Notes under the pieces: generated by a model
Told to the model about the DNA's origin: nothing
The model's input: the letters and a program-made list of their open reading frames with translations, nothing else
Databases searched by the model: none
Translations under genes and position numbers: made by a program
Assembly: GCA_043817715.1 (NCBI GenBank)
Contig: JBDRGO010000007.1
Location: 17,411-81,410, forward strand
From: JAFGBZ01 sp043817715
Lineage (GTDB): Archaea; Iainarchaeota; Iainarchaeia; Iainarchaeales; JAFGBZ01
Direction of reading: 5' to 3'
DNA: 64,000 bases
Part shown: positions 7,281 to 16,267 of the stretch, one piece after another
Position numbering within the stretch: position 1 is the first letter of the stretch
Layout of the letters: each line of letters begins with the position of its first letter

Positions 7281-10139
7281 TTATTTTGATTTTAATTTAA
7301 TGAAAAATTCCCTTTCAATTAATTTTTCTTTTTCCCCGTTTCCGTGAATTATTTTTGTATTTGTTTCTGATTCAATTTTTTCCTTAAATGATGCAATGAA
7401 AGCTGAATCACTGCAGTTTAATTCCAATTCAGCTTTCTGGTCAGGGGTTAAATTTGCTTTTTTTCTTAAATCCTGAATCCTGCGCTTTAATTCCATAAAT
7501 TCCCATTCATTTCTGAGTTCATCATCTGCCTCATTATTTAATGCAACAGAAATTTTTTCATCAACCTGCCTTGAAGGGAATTTCACTGCTTTCTTTGATT
7601 CAACTGCTTTTTTTACATTAACCATTTTCTGCATTAACAAAAGCGTTTTCGGAAATTCCTTTCCTGTTTTGGTTACAATAATTAATTCATTCAACGGCCA
7701 TCTCAATCGAAGCTTTAATTCTTCACGCAAACTTAATGCTGACTGAACAGCATCTTTTGCCTTAATGAATTCCTTTTCCAGTTCTTCATCAATTAATGCA
7801 TCATTTACTTTATTGAACTGAACCAAATGCACTGATTCCTCAAAATCAGATGCCTTTGCCTTTGAATAAATATATTCACTGAAATGAGGCGCAATCGGAG
7901 CCATTAATTTAACCAAGGAATAAATCACATAAGAAAAAACCCTGGATAATTCCTCCTGCGATACAGAAGAAGTTCTTTCCCTGATTAATTTAATGTAATT
8001 CCTTGACAAATCCTCTAAAACAAATTCCTCAATTAACTGGGAAACTTTATTGTAATTGAATTTATTATAGCATTCAATGCATTCTTTTCCCAAAGAATTA
8101 ATTCTGGACAAAATCCATTTGTCTTCAACAGGAAGCTTTTCCAGATTAACAGTGGGATTTTCCTCAAATTTCAAATCCAGATACATTGCACCGAAACTAA
8201 TTGAATTCCATAAAATATTGAAGAAACGGTTAATGTCATCAAATGAATTCCATGAAAAAGAAATATCCTCCCCTTTCACTTCCCTTGCAATAAACCATCT
8301 CAAATAATCCCTGTTATACTTGTCAATGACTTCCTTTGGAGTAATAATGTTTCCCAAAGACTTGGACATCTTTTTTTTGCCTAAATCCAATACCATGCCA
8401 TGCATGAAAATTGACTTGAACGGCTTTTTATCAAAACAAATAACTGAAGTAATTAACTGTGAATTCCACCATCCCCTGATTTGGTCTTTTCCCTCTAAAT
8501 TAAAATCCGAGGGCCAGTATTTATTGAATAAATCAGCTTTGGCAGGATAACCTAATGAACCCCAAGAGCTTGCGCCTGAATCAAACCATACATCCAGTAC
8601 TTCCGGCACCCTGTTCATCTGCCCCTGGCATTTCTTGCATTTAATTTTTACTTCATCAATCCAGGGCTTATGCAAATCCAAATCACTTGAAGCAGAAGAA
8701 AATGACTGAAGTTCAGCAAGCGAACCAACAACCAATTGCTCCTTGCATCCTTCACAAACCCAAATCGGCAAAGGAGTTCCCCAATAACGTTGCCTTGAAA
8801 CAGGCCAGTCCCCTAACTGCTCTAACCAATTATTGAACCTGTCAAAGCCCCATGAAGGAACCCAATTAACTTCCTTATTTAATTCTTTAAGTCTTTCCCT
8901 TATCTCAGTTATGCGGAAAAACCACTGGTCTGAAGAAATCATTAATAAAGGGGATTTGCATCTCCAGCACACAGGATAATCATGCGTAAAAGGATGCTTA
9001 AACACCAAAGCATTATGTTTTTTTAAGTCCTCAATTATTTCCGCATCAACTGCACGGGCTTTTTTTCCCTTATATTTTCCTGCCTCTTCAAGCATTGTTC
9101 CGCTTAAATCAACAGGAGAAATTACAGGCAAACCAGCCTTTGTTCCTGCATCAAAATCCTCTTTTCCATGCCCGGGAGCAGTATGAACCAAACCGGTTCC
9201 GGCAGTCAAATCAACATATCTTTCATTTAAAATAACTGTATGCAGATTAGGAAGCTTCGGCTTATTGAATTCTTTTTCCAATGAATCCAAATATTTTTTT
9301 CCTTCCAGTTCCGCACCCAAAAATTCTGATTCAATTGAATAACCTGCCTCAACTGCATCCATTAATTCCTGAATTCTTTCCTTTGCAATAATCCATTTCT
9401 CTCCATTGGATAATTTTAATTTCACATAAGTGAATTTCGGATGAACCATTACCCCAGTGTTTCCAGGCAAAGTCCAAGGAGTAGTAGTCCACACAATTAA
9501 GTAAGTTTTCGGCTCATCAATTAATTCATATTTAAAATAAATTGATTCATCTGTCTGCTTTACATATTCAATTTCATTATATGCAACAGCGGTTTCACAT
9601 GAAGGACAGGCATGAATCGGGTATTTTCCCAAATAAAGCAGGTTCTTTTCCTGCGCTTTCTTAAAAGTCCACCATAAAGCCTCAATATACTGATTATTGC
9701 AAGTAATGTAAGGATTATTCCAATCCATCCATACCCCTAAATTATCAAATTCATCATTCATTACATCAATGAATTCAGTTGCAAATTTCCTGCATTCCTT
9801 AATGAAATTCCCTACCCCGAATTTTTCAATGTCTTCCTTTGTTTTCAAGCCAAGCTTGCCTTGAACCTTATGCTCTATCGGCAAACCATGAGTGTCATAA
9901 CCAGGCTGGTCCAAGCAGTCAAAGCCCTGCATTCTTTTCATTCGAATTGAAAGGTCCTTTAAAATTTTATTCAATGCAGTGCCCATATGAATATGCCCTG
10001 AAGCATAAGGCGGGCCGTCCATTAAGTAAAACGTTTTATTTCCTTCATGGATTTTCCTTGCTTTTCCAACAATATCCTTGCTTTTCCAGAAAGCACGGAC
10101 TTCCTCTTCTTTTTCCCTTGAATAATTATCTATTTTCAT
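7281..10139 (-). CDS. ileS: Isoleucyl-tRNA synthetase
   Basis: A class I aminoacyl-tRNA synthetase of 952 residues. The HIGH-type motif is GHIHMG at about 48-53 within MDGPPYASGHIHMG, and the KMSKS loop reads KKKMSKSLGN near 590. The CP1 editing domain carries WTTTPWTLPGN and GTGLVHTAPGHG; CxxC pairs (CPSCE, CWRCK, CEGCK, CKKCQ) suggest zinc sites. The tRNA-binding alpha-helical domain and a shorter C-terminal region follow, making it slightly shorter than many archaeal IleRS. GDWPVSRQRYWG is the expected Ile/Val/Leu-type signature, and HYD/DYP residues favour Ile. A tRNA-Ile with anticodon UAU lies about 2.2 kb away. Confidence 0.96.
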   Translation of the reverse strand: MKIDNYSREKEEEVRAFWKSKDIVGKARKIHEGNKTFYLMDGPPYASGHIHMGTALNKILKDLSIRMKRMQGFDCLDQPGYDTHGLPIEHKVQGKLGLKTKEDIEKFGVGNFIKECRKFATEFIDVMNDEFDNLGVWMDWNNPYITCNNQYIEALWWTFKKAQEKNLLYLGKYPIHACPSCETAVAYNEIEYVKQTDESIYFKYELIDEPKTYLIVWTTTPWTLPGNTGVMVHPKFTYVKLKLSNGEKWIIAKERIQELMDAVEAGYSIESEFLGAELEGKKYLDSLEKEFNKPKLPNLHTVILNERYVDLTAGTGLVHTAPGHGKEDFDAGTKAGLPVISPVDLSGTMLEEAGKYKGKKARAVDAEIIEDLKKHNALVFKHPFTHDYPVCWRCKSPLLMISSDQWFFRITEIRERLKELNKEVNWVPSWGFDRFNNWLEQLGDWPVSRQRYWGTPLPIWVCEGCKEQLVVGSLAELQSFSSASSDLDLHKPWIDEVKIKCKKCQGQMNRVPEVLDVWFDSGASSWGSLGYPAKADLFNKYWPSDFNLEGKDQIRGWWNSQLITSVICFDKKPFKSIFMHGMVLDLGKKKMSKSLGNIITPKEVIDKYNRDYLRWFIAREVKGEDISFSWNSFDDINRFFNILWNSISFGAMYLDLKFEENPTVNLEKLPVEDKWILSRINSLGKECIECYNKFNYNKVSQLIEEFVLEDLSRNYIKLIRERTSSVSQEELSRVFSYVIYSLVKLMAPIAPHFSEYIYSKAKASDFEESVHLVQFNKVNDALIDEELEKEFIKAKDAVQSALSLREELKLRLRWPLNELIIVTKTGKEFPKTLLLMQKMVNVKKAVESKKAVKFPSRQVDEKISVALNNEADDELRNEWEFMELKRRIQDLRKKANLTPDQKAELELNCSDSAFIASFKEKIESETNTKIIHGNGEKEKLIEREFFIKLKSK

Positions 10140-10267
10140 TCTAAGCCCTTTTATAATTCATATAATATAATTAAACTCTTATAATTCACCTTGAAAAGGA
10201 ATAAAAAGGTTACAACAAAACAAAAAACAATAACTAACAAGCCACAGCAAAACAAAGAAATACAGGA

Positions 10268-11182
10268 ATGGACAATATTTCAATTACTATGATTCTTCGC
10301 ATAACTAAAGCAGTCCAAAACTTGTGGAACAGAACATTTAACAAGCCAATTAATTGGGTTGAATTTCATGCAAAAAGAACAGATGGCTGGTTTCAGACAG
10401 CAAAAAACATGTCAGAAAACCATGAAAAATTCATTCAGGCATTTAAGCCAAAAAAAGCATCTGAATCATTCAGCATTGAAATGATTAACACAAAACATGA
10501 ATCTGATTATGCTTTGGCATTAATTCCTGCACAAGCAATTGATTTCACTGAATCAATGCTTCCGCAATTAAAACTTGGAATGGATAAAAAAAGCAGAAGC
10601 ATTATTGTTGAAGCAATCCAGTGCTCTGAAAAGGAACTGGCAAAAAAAATCAATGAAGAATTAGGTCAAAAAGGGCCGTGGGCTAATTTTCTTTTAAGGG
10701 AACTGGAAGATTATTCCAAAAAAAATAGATATGCACAAATTAAAATCCGCAAGCCTGAAACGCTTCACAATTACCATAAACCAATTATTGCCCTGCCAGA
10801 AAAAGAAAGAAGAAAAGTTTACAGAAGACCCAAAGGAATAATTTCCAGATTAAAAAAAGCAGAAGAAAGTTCAGGAAAAAAAAATAAAAAAGTTGGTTTA
10901 TCTCAAGAAGAAGCAGAAGCATTAAATGGAAATGAGACTATTAAAAAATTCATTACCGCAAGAAAGGAAGAAAACCAAACACATTTTGAATTAGACCCAA
11001 AAGTGATGAATGAATACAAATCAGAAAATAAACTGGAGAATGCATTGCTAGTCCTGATTTATTCGCATGCTGAAGAAAAAAGAAGAAAAGCAGTTCAGGA
11101 ATCCATGCGCAAGCTTTATTATGGCACAGCAAGAGGATGCAATTATACGGAAGAAAGGGACTATTTTGTAAAAGAATTATAA
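10268..11182 (+). CDS. Hypothetical basic protein
   Basis: A 304-residue protein without a recognised domain. The N-terminal third has alpha/beta-like segments (ITMILRITKAVQNLWNRTF, then WFQTAKNMSENHEKFIQAF); the middle is rich in Lys/Arg/Glu (KPIIALPEKERRKVYRRPKG). No signal peptide or membrane segment is visible. It is followed 41 bp later by an HTH-containing gene on the same strand, so the two may be co-transcribed. Both are unlike the neighbouring housekeeping genes in being family orphans to me. No function is proposed. Confidence 0.65.
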   Translation: MDNISITMILRITKAVQNLWNRTFNKPINWVEFHAKRTDGWFQTAKNMSENHEKFIQAFKPKKASESFSIEMINTKHESDYALALIPAQAIDFTESMLPQLKLGMDKKSRSIIVEAIQCSEKELAKKINEELGQKGPWANFLLRELEDYSKKNRYAQIKIRKPETLHNYHKPIIALPEKERRKVYRRPKGIISRLKKAEESSGKKNKKVGLSQEEAEALNGNETIKKFITARKEENQTHFELDPKVMNEYKSENKLENALLVLIYSHAEEKRRKAVQESMRKLYYGTARGCNYTEERDYFVKEL

Positions 11183-11223
11183 TTGACCGAAAAGATTTAA
11201 TAAAAAATAAGGAATAGTTTAAT

Positions 11224-12261
11224 ATGATTAAATTAATCAGCATTAAAACGATTCATGAAAGAATTCACAGAAACGAGGGCAATGTTCTCCTGACAGCCGC
11301 CCAAATCCAAAAACGCTATCCAAATGAAATACAACTACAAAAAGGAAACAGCTATGCCATAAGCAGGCATGTGCCCGAAGACATAGCAAATAAATTCATT
11401 GAAGAACAAATAGCGCTTAAAGAAGGAATCACGCATAATGATTTATGCAAAGAACTCGGCATTACTCCAAATTCAAAAAAAATGCCTCTCTTTAAAAACC
11501 AGCGGAGAAAAGCAGGAAGAATTATTTATTATAGCCAAGAAGATGCAGAAAAAATAAGAAAATATTATACAAGAAGATATGGCTGGCGCACCACTGATGA
11601 ATTAGCAAAATTTTTAGGCGTGGATAAAACCGCAATCCTTATATTTTTTGAAAACCCTGAAAATGCCCAAAAATATTCCCATTTTATTAGAAGATATCCT
11701 AAAAAAAATGTTTTCAACCCTGAATTTTTTGAAGCTTATACCGGGGGAAACCGAAAAGAAGCATCTCAATTAGAAGAAGAAATAACTGAATATTACAATA
11801 ATTTCGTAACAACAAGAACAAGAAATACACGCAAAAAAGGAATTGATAAAATTACAGCCCAGGATATTGAAGAAGAAATTAAACTGCTGAAAAAAAAATA
11901 TTCCGCAAAAACAAGGGATGTTTCTTTCCTTGACAAGCTTGAAGAAGAAGACGAAAGCATAGACTCATTAGATGAAAGACTGCAAAAAGGCAACAAAAGA
12001 AAGCCGAAAACAAGGCCAGAAAGATTAAGACTCTATGCATTAATTCATTTTTGCAAAAGAAAAAGGCTTTTTGCAACTGAAGAAAAATTAATTCAGATAG
12101 CAGTAACCTTTGGAATATTAAAAAACGACAGAGAATTCAAAACCATTATAACTGAATTAATTGATTTAGGCGCAATAAGCAAATCAAGAAAAGTAAATAA
12201 AAAAGCAACACGTGAACCGGCAAACAGACCATGGAAAGTATCCGAAAGATTTTTAGAATAA
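11224..12261 (+). CDS. Putative DNA-binding protein with several HTH segments
   Basis: A 345-residue charged protein. Residues about 64-95 (ALKEGITHNDLCKELGITPN) look like a helix-turn-helix followed by a basic loop; residues 119-142 (WRTTDELAKFLGVDKTAIL) form a second clear HTH. A central coiled, acidic segment contains EEEDESIDSLDERL, and the C-terminal ~70 residues (FATEEKLIQIAVTFGILKN, then ELIDLGAISKSRKV) read like a winged helix. I do not recognise the family. It lies downstream of another orphan gene and upstream of a tRNA-Ile on the opposite strand. Its multi-HTH layout resembles the sigma-like protein at 3.9 kb, but I see no sigma motif in it. Confidence 0.65.
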   Translation: MIKLISIKTIHERIHRNEGNVLLTAAQIQKRYPNEIQLQKGNSYAISRHVPEDIANKFIEEQIALKEGITHNDLCKELGITPNSKKMPLFKNQRRKAGRIIYYSQEDAEKIRKYYTRRYGWRTTDELAKFLGVDKTAILIFFENPENAQKYSHFIRRYPKKNVFNPEFFEAYTGGNRKEASQLEEEITEYYNNFVTTRTRNTRKKGIDKITAQDIEEEIKLLKKKYSAKTRDVSFLDKLEEEDESIDSLDERLQKGNKRKPKTRPERLRLYALIHFCKRKRLFATEEKLIQIAVTFGILKNDREFKTIITELIDLGAISKSRKVNKKATREPANRPWKVSERFLE

Positions 12262-12324
12262 AAAAAAATTGATAAATCAAGCTACATCCGGCAAATTCTC
12301 TGATGCAAAATGGCAAGGAAAATT

Positions 12325-12399
12325 TGGAGATAGGCGGATTTGAACCGCCGACCCTTGGTGTATAAGACCAATGCTCTAGCCAGGCTGAGCTATACCTCC
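12325..12399 (-). tRNA. tRNA-Ile, anticodon UAU
   Basis: Complete cloverleaf on the minus strand: acceptor GGAGGTA/TATCTCC, D-stem GCTC/GAGC, anticodon stem TTGGT/ACCAA enclosing loop CTTATAC (anticodon TAT at positions 34-36), variable loop GGGTC, T-arm GGCGG-TTCAAAT-CCGCC, discriminator A. No intron. The anticodon would read the AUA isoleucine codon directly. Most archaea instead use a CAU-anticodon tRNA-Ile modified to agmatidine, with UAU reported only in a few lineages. No CCA is encoded. Confidence 0.93.
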
Positions 12400-12455
12400 T
12401 TAAACTTTAATATTAAAAATCAACAAAAGTTTAAAAACAAAACAATTGCAGGGAA

Positions 12456-12836
12456 TTACTGTATGCCAGATTTTTCTGAAGGTTTTTCTTCCCTTGGAAT
12501 TATTTCTTTGCTCAACATATTTTCAGTGTTTGCTTCAATGCTTTCCTGTATTTCAGTAATTTTTCCAAACCTTCCAATGTTTATCCTTAAAGAGTTTTTG
12601 AACAAAGAAGAAAAGCCGTTTTCCAGAGAATAATTTTTTCCTGCCAAAACCTGGCTTATTGTGTCATCCCATAAAGTCAGCAAAACCATTCCAGAATCAT
12701 CAGCGATTTTTGCTTCGCATACTTTATGATTTTTACTGTCAAGCTTTGACTGAACATCCCTTGATTCAGTTACTTCAATTGCTTTAAATTTTAATTCAAT
12801 TTTTTTCATATAAGGCCTTAATTCATTTATTTTCAT
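12456..12836 (-). CDS. OB-fold single-stranded DNA-binding protein (RPA/SSB-like)
   Basis: A 126-residue single OB-fold protein of the archaeal SSB/SOSS-B type. The opening KINELRPYMKKIELKFKAIE, then CEAKIADDSGMVLLTLWDD, then GKNYSLENGFSSLFKNSLRI follow the beta-strand order of Sulfolobus-type SSB, where the corresponding stretch is EAxVGDETGxVxLTLW. Glycine and aromatic positions of the barrel are kept. There is no zinc finger and only a short acidic C-terminal tail, unlike longer RPA subunits. The leader is GGTGATTTTATT-ATG. It should bind ssDNA in replication or repair, or less likely RNA. Confidence 0.82.
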   Translation of the reverse strand: MKINELRPYMKKIELKFKAIEVTESRDVQSKLDSKNHKVCEAKIADDSGMVLLTLWDDTISQVLAGKNYSLENGFSSLFKNSLRINIGRFGKITEIQESIEANTENMLSKEIIPREEKPSEKSGIQ

Positions 12837-12939
12837 AATAAAATCACCAAATAAAAATAAAGCAAAAAGAATAAAAGAACCTTTTTTCAGGGAAAAAAAA
12901 GTTTGCGAAAAAAAACAAGAAAAAAAAGGAGAAAAAATA

Positions 12940-12990
12940 AAAAAAAGAGAAAAAAAATAAAAAAAATGAAAAGCCTGAAAAATGGCTTTT
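12940..12990 (-). terminator. Hairpin plus T-tract downstream of the TM-helix gene
   Basis: On the minus strand a 7-bp stem (AAAAGCC/GGCTTTT, 12969-12990) begins right after the stop codon at 12991-12993 and is followed by a long T-rich tract reaching about 12900. Archaeal termination needs mainly the T-tract. Confidence 0.6.
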
Positions 12991-13659
12991 TTATTTCAAA
13001 TCTTTTTTCATATCATCAACCAATTGCCTTGCTTCGTCCTTGAATGACAATCCAAAGCTTATTCCGACAATTATTGCAGCCATGAACATGAATGTGCCGA
13101 TTGCAATAAGGAACGCTGTTTCAAGCAATGCAACATCAAAGCCTGCATTTTTTAAACCAAGAACTGTTGCCAAAAACACAGTGATGATATAAACTGCTTT
13201 TGAAAGCACTTTCTTTTTCTTAAATGAAGTCTGGTTAATTTTGTTTTCAATTATTTTTGCTACAATCAAGCCCAAAACAACAAGAACAAGCGCCCCAAGA
13301 AGCTTTAACATCATGCTGTAAAGAGTTAATGAAAACACTTCAATTGTTTTGAATGGAATGAAACCTAAAGCCAGTGCAAATACAAAGAAAAATGTATACC
13401 ACTTGACAAAGCTTCCAACAACGCTTGATAAAGGCAGCCCTCCGACAGCGCCAACCAAATTATGGTCTTTTGCCCAGTCATCAAGCTTCAATATATTAAG
13501 CACTTTGCTGACAATGCTTTTTAGAATTACACCCAAAAACCAGCCGACAATTATTACAATTATTGCCGCAACAAACCAGAAGCTCAATCCTAAAAACTTC
13601 GGAACTTCAGCTGCAATAAACTCATTCAGTCCAATCTCAAACGGATTTGATATACCCAT
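12991..13659 (-). CDS. Integral membrane protein with conserved TM-helix repeats (MscS-related)
   Basis: A 222-residue protein with about four to five transmembrane helices: roughly 26-48 (SFWFVAAIIVIIVGWFLGVI), 85-105, 112-135 (a LLGALVLVVLGLIVAKIIE helix), 154-172 and 180-205. The GWFLGVILKSIVSKVLNIL and VVLGLIVAKIIENKI segments are the repeated pattern of the conserved TM-helix family found in CmpX-like and small-conductance-channel-related proteins. The cytosolic beta domain of MscS is missing, so channel activity is not certain. The short basic C-terminus ends in KDEARQLVDDMKKDLK. The leader is GGTGATTTATTT-ATG. It is probably monocistronic, given the terminator behind it. Confidence 0.75.
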   Translation of the reverse strand: MGISNPFEIGLNEFIAAEVPKFLGLSFWFVAAIIVIIVGWFLGVILKSIVSKVLNILKLDDWAKDHNLVGAVGGLPLSSVVGSFVKWYTFFFVFALALGFIPFKTIEVFSLTLYSMMLKLLGALVLVVLGLIVAKIIENKINQTSFKKKKVLSKAVYIITVFLATVLGLKNAGFDVALLETAFLIAIGTFMFMAAIIVGISFGLSFKDEARQLVDDMKKDLK

Positions 13660-13726
13660 AAATAAATCACCTGATAAACAAAATATTTTCTCATATATAA
13701 AGGTTATGTTTAATTGAAGAGTAGAA

Positions 13727-13782
13727 AAAAACTCAAAAAAATTAAAATAAATTTAAAAACTCAAAAAAATTAAAATAAATTT
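13727..13782. repeat. Perfect tandem duplication of a 28-bp A-rich unit
   Basis: Two adjacent identical 28-bp copies (13727-13754 and 13755-13782), each beginning AAAAACTC and ending ATAAATTT, lie between two minus-strand genes. Low complexity; probably replication slippage. Confidence 0.7.
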
Positions 13783-13798
13783 AACTTTTTTTAATTAA

Positions 13799-14344
13799 TT
13801 ACGTTTTAATTAATTCATTTATTTTTTCAGACAAATCTTTTTTTGTTCCGCTATTCAGTAATTCATAATCAGCTAAAGAAATTAATTCAGTTAATCCTTT
13901 TTTTTGTGAGTCAATTTTGTCTCTTGAAAAAAATTCTTCTTTATTTTGAGGGTCAATATTGCTTTTTCTTTCAAATCTTTCATTTTGCTTAGCAGTGACT
14001 GCGACTAATTTTGCTTCAGGAAAAACCTCTTTAACTGAATAAAATTCTTCTTTGCTTCTTGCACCAACCAAAACCAAATTTGTTTCTTTTTCTTTATTTT
14101 CAGCTCTAAATGCTTTAACTTCCTTCAGTAATTCAATTGCAACTGCATTCATTCCTTTTAGTGCACGAAGTTCATCGCCTAATTTAACTAAATTCATTTT
14201 AGTTGGCTCCAGATTTTTTTCTTTTGCCATTTTTACAAGAACATCAGAAAAAACAAATTTTTTGAAATTAAATTCTTTAATCAAATAATCTGCTGCAGTG
14301 TCTTTTCCTGAACGAGCAAATCCAACTAATACAATGCATTGCAT
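13799..14344 (-). CDS. UPF0200-type P-loop nucleotide kinase (dephospho-CoA-kinase-like)
   Basis: A 181-residue kinase when started at ATG 14344 (MQCIVLVGF). The longer frame would add a hydrophobic, non-conserved N-terminus that does not fit the family. The Walker A GFARSGKD is at about residues 8-15, then FVFSDVLVKMAKEKNLEPT and VKLGDELRALKGMNAVA correspond to the substrate helix of archaeal UPF0200 proteins. LVGARSKEEFYSVKEVFP fits the family's G(I)RSxxE segment, and ELISLADYELLNSGTKKDL the C-terminal ADY-(I/L)-N motif. Substrate unknown; homology to dephospho-CoA kinase is the usual description. Confidence 0.75.
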   Translation of the reverse strand: MQCIVLVGFARSGKDTAADYLIKEFNFKKFVFSDVLVKMAKEKNLEPTKMNLVKLGDELRALKGMNAVAIELLKEVKAFRAENKEKETNLVLVGARSKEEFYSVKEVFPEAKLVAVTAKQNERFERKSNIDPQNKEEFFSRDKIDSQKKGLTELISLADYELLNSGTKKDLSEKINELIKT

Positions 14345-14480
14345 GAAGAAAATAAAGGAAGAAGAAATTAATAAATGTAATTCATAAGGCAATTGTTCAA
14401 TACAAAAAACACATGTTCAATTAAATGAACAATAAAAAATAAAAAAAAGAAGCAGATAAAAAAAAGTAAAGGAATGATTA

Positions 14481-16127
14481 CTACATCATTCCATCCATTC
14501 CGCCCATTCCTGGAGGCATTCCTCCAGGTGGTCCTGAGCTTCTGCTTGTTCCTGCAACAATATCGTCAATGCGCAACAGCATTTCAGCCACTTCTGTTGC
14601 TGAAGTTACTGCCTGTTTTTTGATTGCAAGCGGTTCAATTACTTTCAATGCTTTCATGTCAGCAACTTTTCCTTTGTATACATCAATCCCCATGTATTTG
14701 CCTGTTTTTCCTTGGTGCTTTGAACGCAAATCAACTAATGCATCAATTGCATCCATTCCAGCTGATTCAGCCAGGGTTCTGGGAATTATTTCAAGTGTTT
14801 CAGAAAACAATTCAATTGCCAGCTGCTCTCTTCCGCCGACTGTTTTTGCATAATCCTTTAATTTCAGTGAAACTTCCATTTCGCTTGAGCCTCCTCCTGA
14901 AACAACTTTGCCTGATTTAATTGAAGAAGTAACTGCTCCGATTGCATCAACCATTGCCCTTTCTGCTTCATCAATTACATGCTCTGTTCCTCCACGGATT
15001 AAAATTGTGACTGCTTTAGGATTTTTGCACCCTTCAACGAAAACCATTTGGTCTCCTGAAATTTTTTTCTCTGAAACCATTCCGGCTGTCCCTAAATGCT
15101 CTTTGCTTAATCCTTCCAAACGAGAAACAACTTTTCCGCCTGTTGCTTTAGCCAATGCATCCATGTCAGATTTTTTTACTCTTCTTACTGCCATTATTCC
15201 TTCCTGTGCCAAAAAATGCTGTGCCATGTCATCAATTCCTTTCTGGCAAAAAATAACATTTGCGCCTGAATCCTTAACACGTGAAACCATTTTCTGAAGC
15301 ATTTTTTCTTCCTGATCCAAAAAAGCCTCTAACTGCATCGGGTCAGAAATCTGGATTTTTGTATCTGTTTCAGGGGATTTGATTTCCAAAGCAGAATCAA
15401 TTAAGGCAATTTTTGCTTTCTCTAATTTTTTAGGCATTCCAGTATGGACAATTTCTTTGTCAATAACCAATCCTGAAATCATTTCTGATTCAGCTAATGA
15501 AGCGCCCTGCTTTTTTTCCAGTTTAATCATGTCCTTGTCAATCACAGTTGCATTGTTTTCTGTTTCTGCAACCTGCATTACTGCTTTCACAACCAAGTCA
15601 GCCAGTTCTTCTGCTGATTCAGCTGCTTTTCCAGTCATTGAAGTCAAGGCAATTTCCTTTAATGCCTTTTTGTCTTTTGCATCAATTTCATCACTTATTT
15701 CTTCAAAAAATTCAGCTGCTTTTTTTGCAGCCATTCTATATCCTTTAATTATTAATGAAGGATGTATTCCGTCATCCAATAATTTTTCTGCTTTTCCAAG
15801 CAATCCGCCTGCCAAAACAACTGCTGTTGTTGTTCCGTCCCCTACTTCATTGTCCTGTGTTTTAGCCAAATCAACCATCATTTTTCCCGCAGGATGGTCA
15901 ATGCTCATTTCACTTAAAATTGTTGCACCGTCATTGGAAATTGTTACATCGCCTAATTCGTCAACAATCATTTTATCCATTCCCTTTGGACCCAAAGTGG
16001 ATTTAACTGCATTAGCCACTGCCTTAGCAATTAAAATATTTATTCTTTGGGCATCCCTTCCCAAAACTCTTTTTGAGCCATCGCTCAAAAACATTACTTG
16101 CTGGTTCATTTGATCATTTTGTGCCAT
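14481..16127 (-). CDS. thsA: Thermosome subunit (group II chaperonin)
   Basis: An ATP-driven protein-folding chaperonin that forms an eight- or nine-fold double ring in the cytoplasm. The 548 residues are full length. Apical, intermediate and equatorial motifs are all visible: VKSTLGPKGMDKMIVD near 41, a VTISNDGATIL stretch, GDGTTTAVVLAG near 96-107, VVSGGGSSEMEVS, and LRIDDIV near the end. A GGM-rich C-terminal tail (GGMPPGMGGMDGMM) is typical. I choose ATG 16127 rather than an upstream GTG because AGGAGTGA lies five to eight bases before it. It is the only chaperonin gene in the window. Confidence 0.97.
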   Translation of the reverse strand: MAQNDQMNQQVMFLSDGSKRVLGRDAQRINILIAKAVANAVKSTLGPKGMDKMIVDELGDVTISNDGATILSEMSIDHPAGKMMVDLAKTQDNEVGDGTTTAVVLAGGLLGKAEKLLDDGIHPSLIIKGYRMAAKKAAEFFEEISDEIDAKDKKALKEIALTSMTGKAAESAEELADLVVKAVMQVAETENNATVIDKDMIKLEKKQGASLAESEMISGLVIDKEIVHTGMPKKLEKAKIALIDSALEIKSPETDTKIQISDPMQLEAFLDQEEKMLQKMVSRVKDSGANVIFCQKGIDDMAQHFLAQEGIMAVRRVKKSDMDALAKATGGKVVSRLEGLSKEHLGTAGMVSEKKISGDQMVFVEGCKNPKAVTILIRGGTEHVIDEAERAMVDAIGAVTSSIKSGKVVSGGGSSEMEVSLKLKDYAKTVGGREQLAIELFSETLEIIPRTLAESAGMDAIDALVDLRSKHQGKTGKYMGIDVYKGKVADMKALKVIEPLAIKKQAVTSATEVAEMLLRIDDIVAGTSRSSGPPGGMPPGMGGMDGMM

Positions 16128-16182
16128 AAAAATCACTCCTTTTAAAACAAAAAAATTAGTTAATTTCTTGTGAAATAATTGC

Positions 16183-16195
16183 TGGATATAAATGT
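16183..16195 (-). promoter_or_regulatory. TATA-like box upstream of the thermosome gene
   Basis: The minus strand reads ACATTTATATCC about 60 bp upstream of ATG 16127, preceded by an A-rich BRE-like stretch. Spacing leaves a short 5' leader holding the AGGAGTGA RBS. Confidence 0.4.
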
Positions 16196-16267
16196 TTAAA
16201 AACCTGTACTTGCTGATGGATATAGGTGTTGGGTTTTATGAGAGTTAATTTTAATTTAAAAAAAATT

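Noticed and set aside
12325..12399. Reading the tRNA as tRNA-Val(UAC) or elongator tRNA-Met
   Set aside because: The 5-bp anticodon stem TTGGT/ACCAA fixes the seven-base loop, so positions 34-36 are TAT; the other readings need a shifted loop.
12837..12940. Purine-rich stretch as a possible regulatory site
   Set aside because: It is a simple A/G-rich run, explained as the T-tract of the minus-strand terminator and an AT-rich leader.
15379..16113. Long antisense open frame across the thermosome gene
   Set aside because: A shadow of the strongly conserved minus-strand chaperonin gene; no leader and no recognisable protein.
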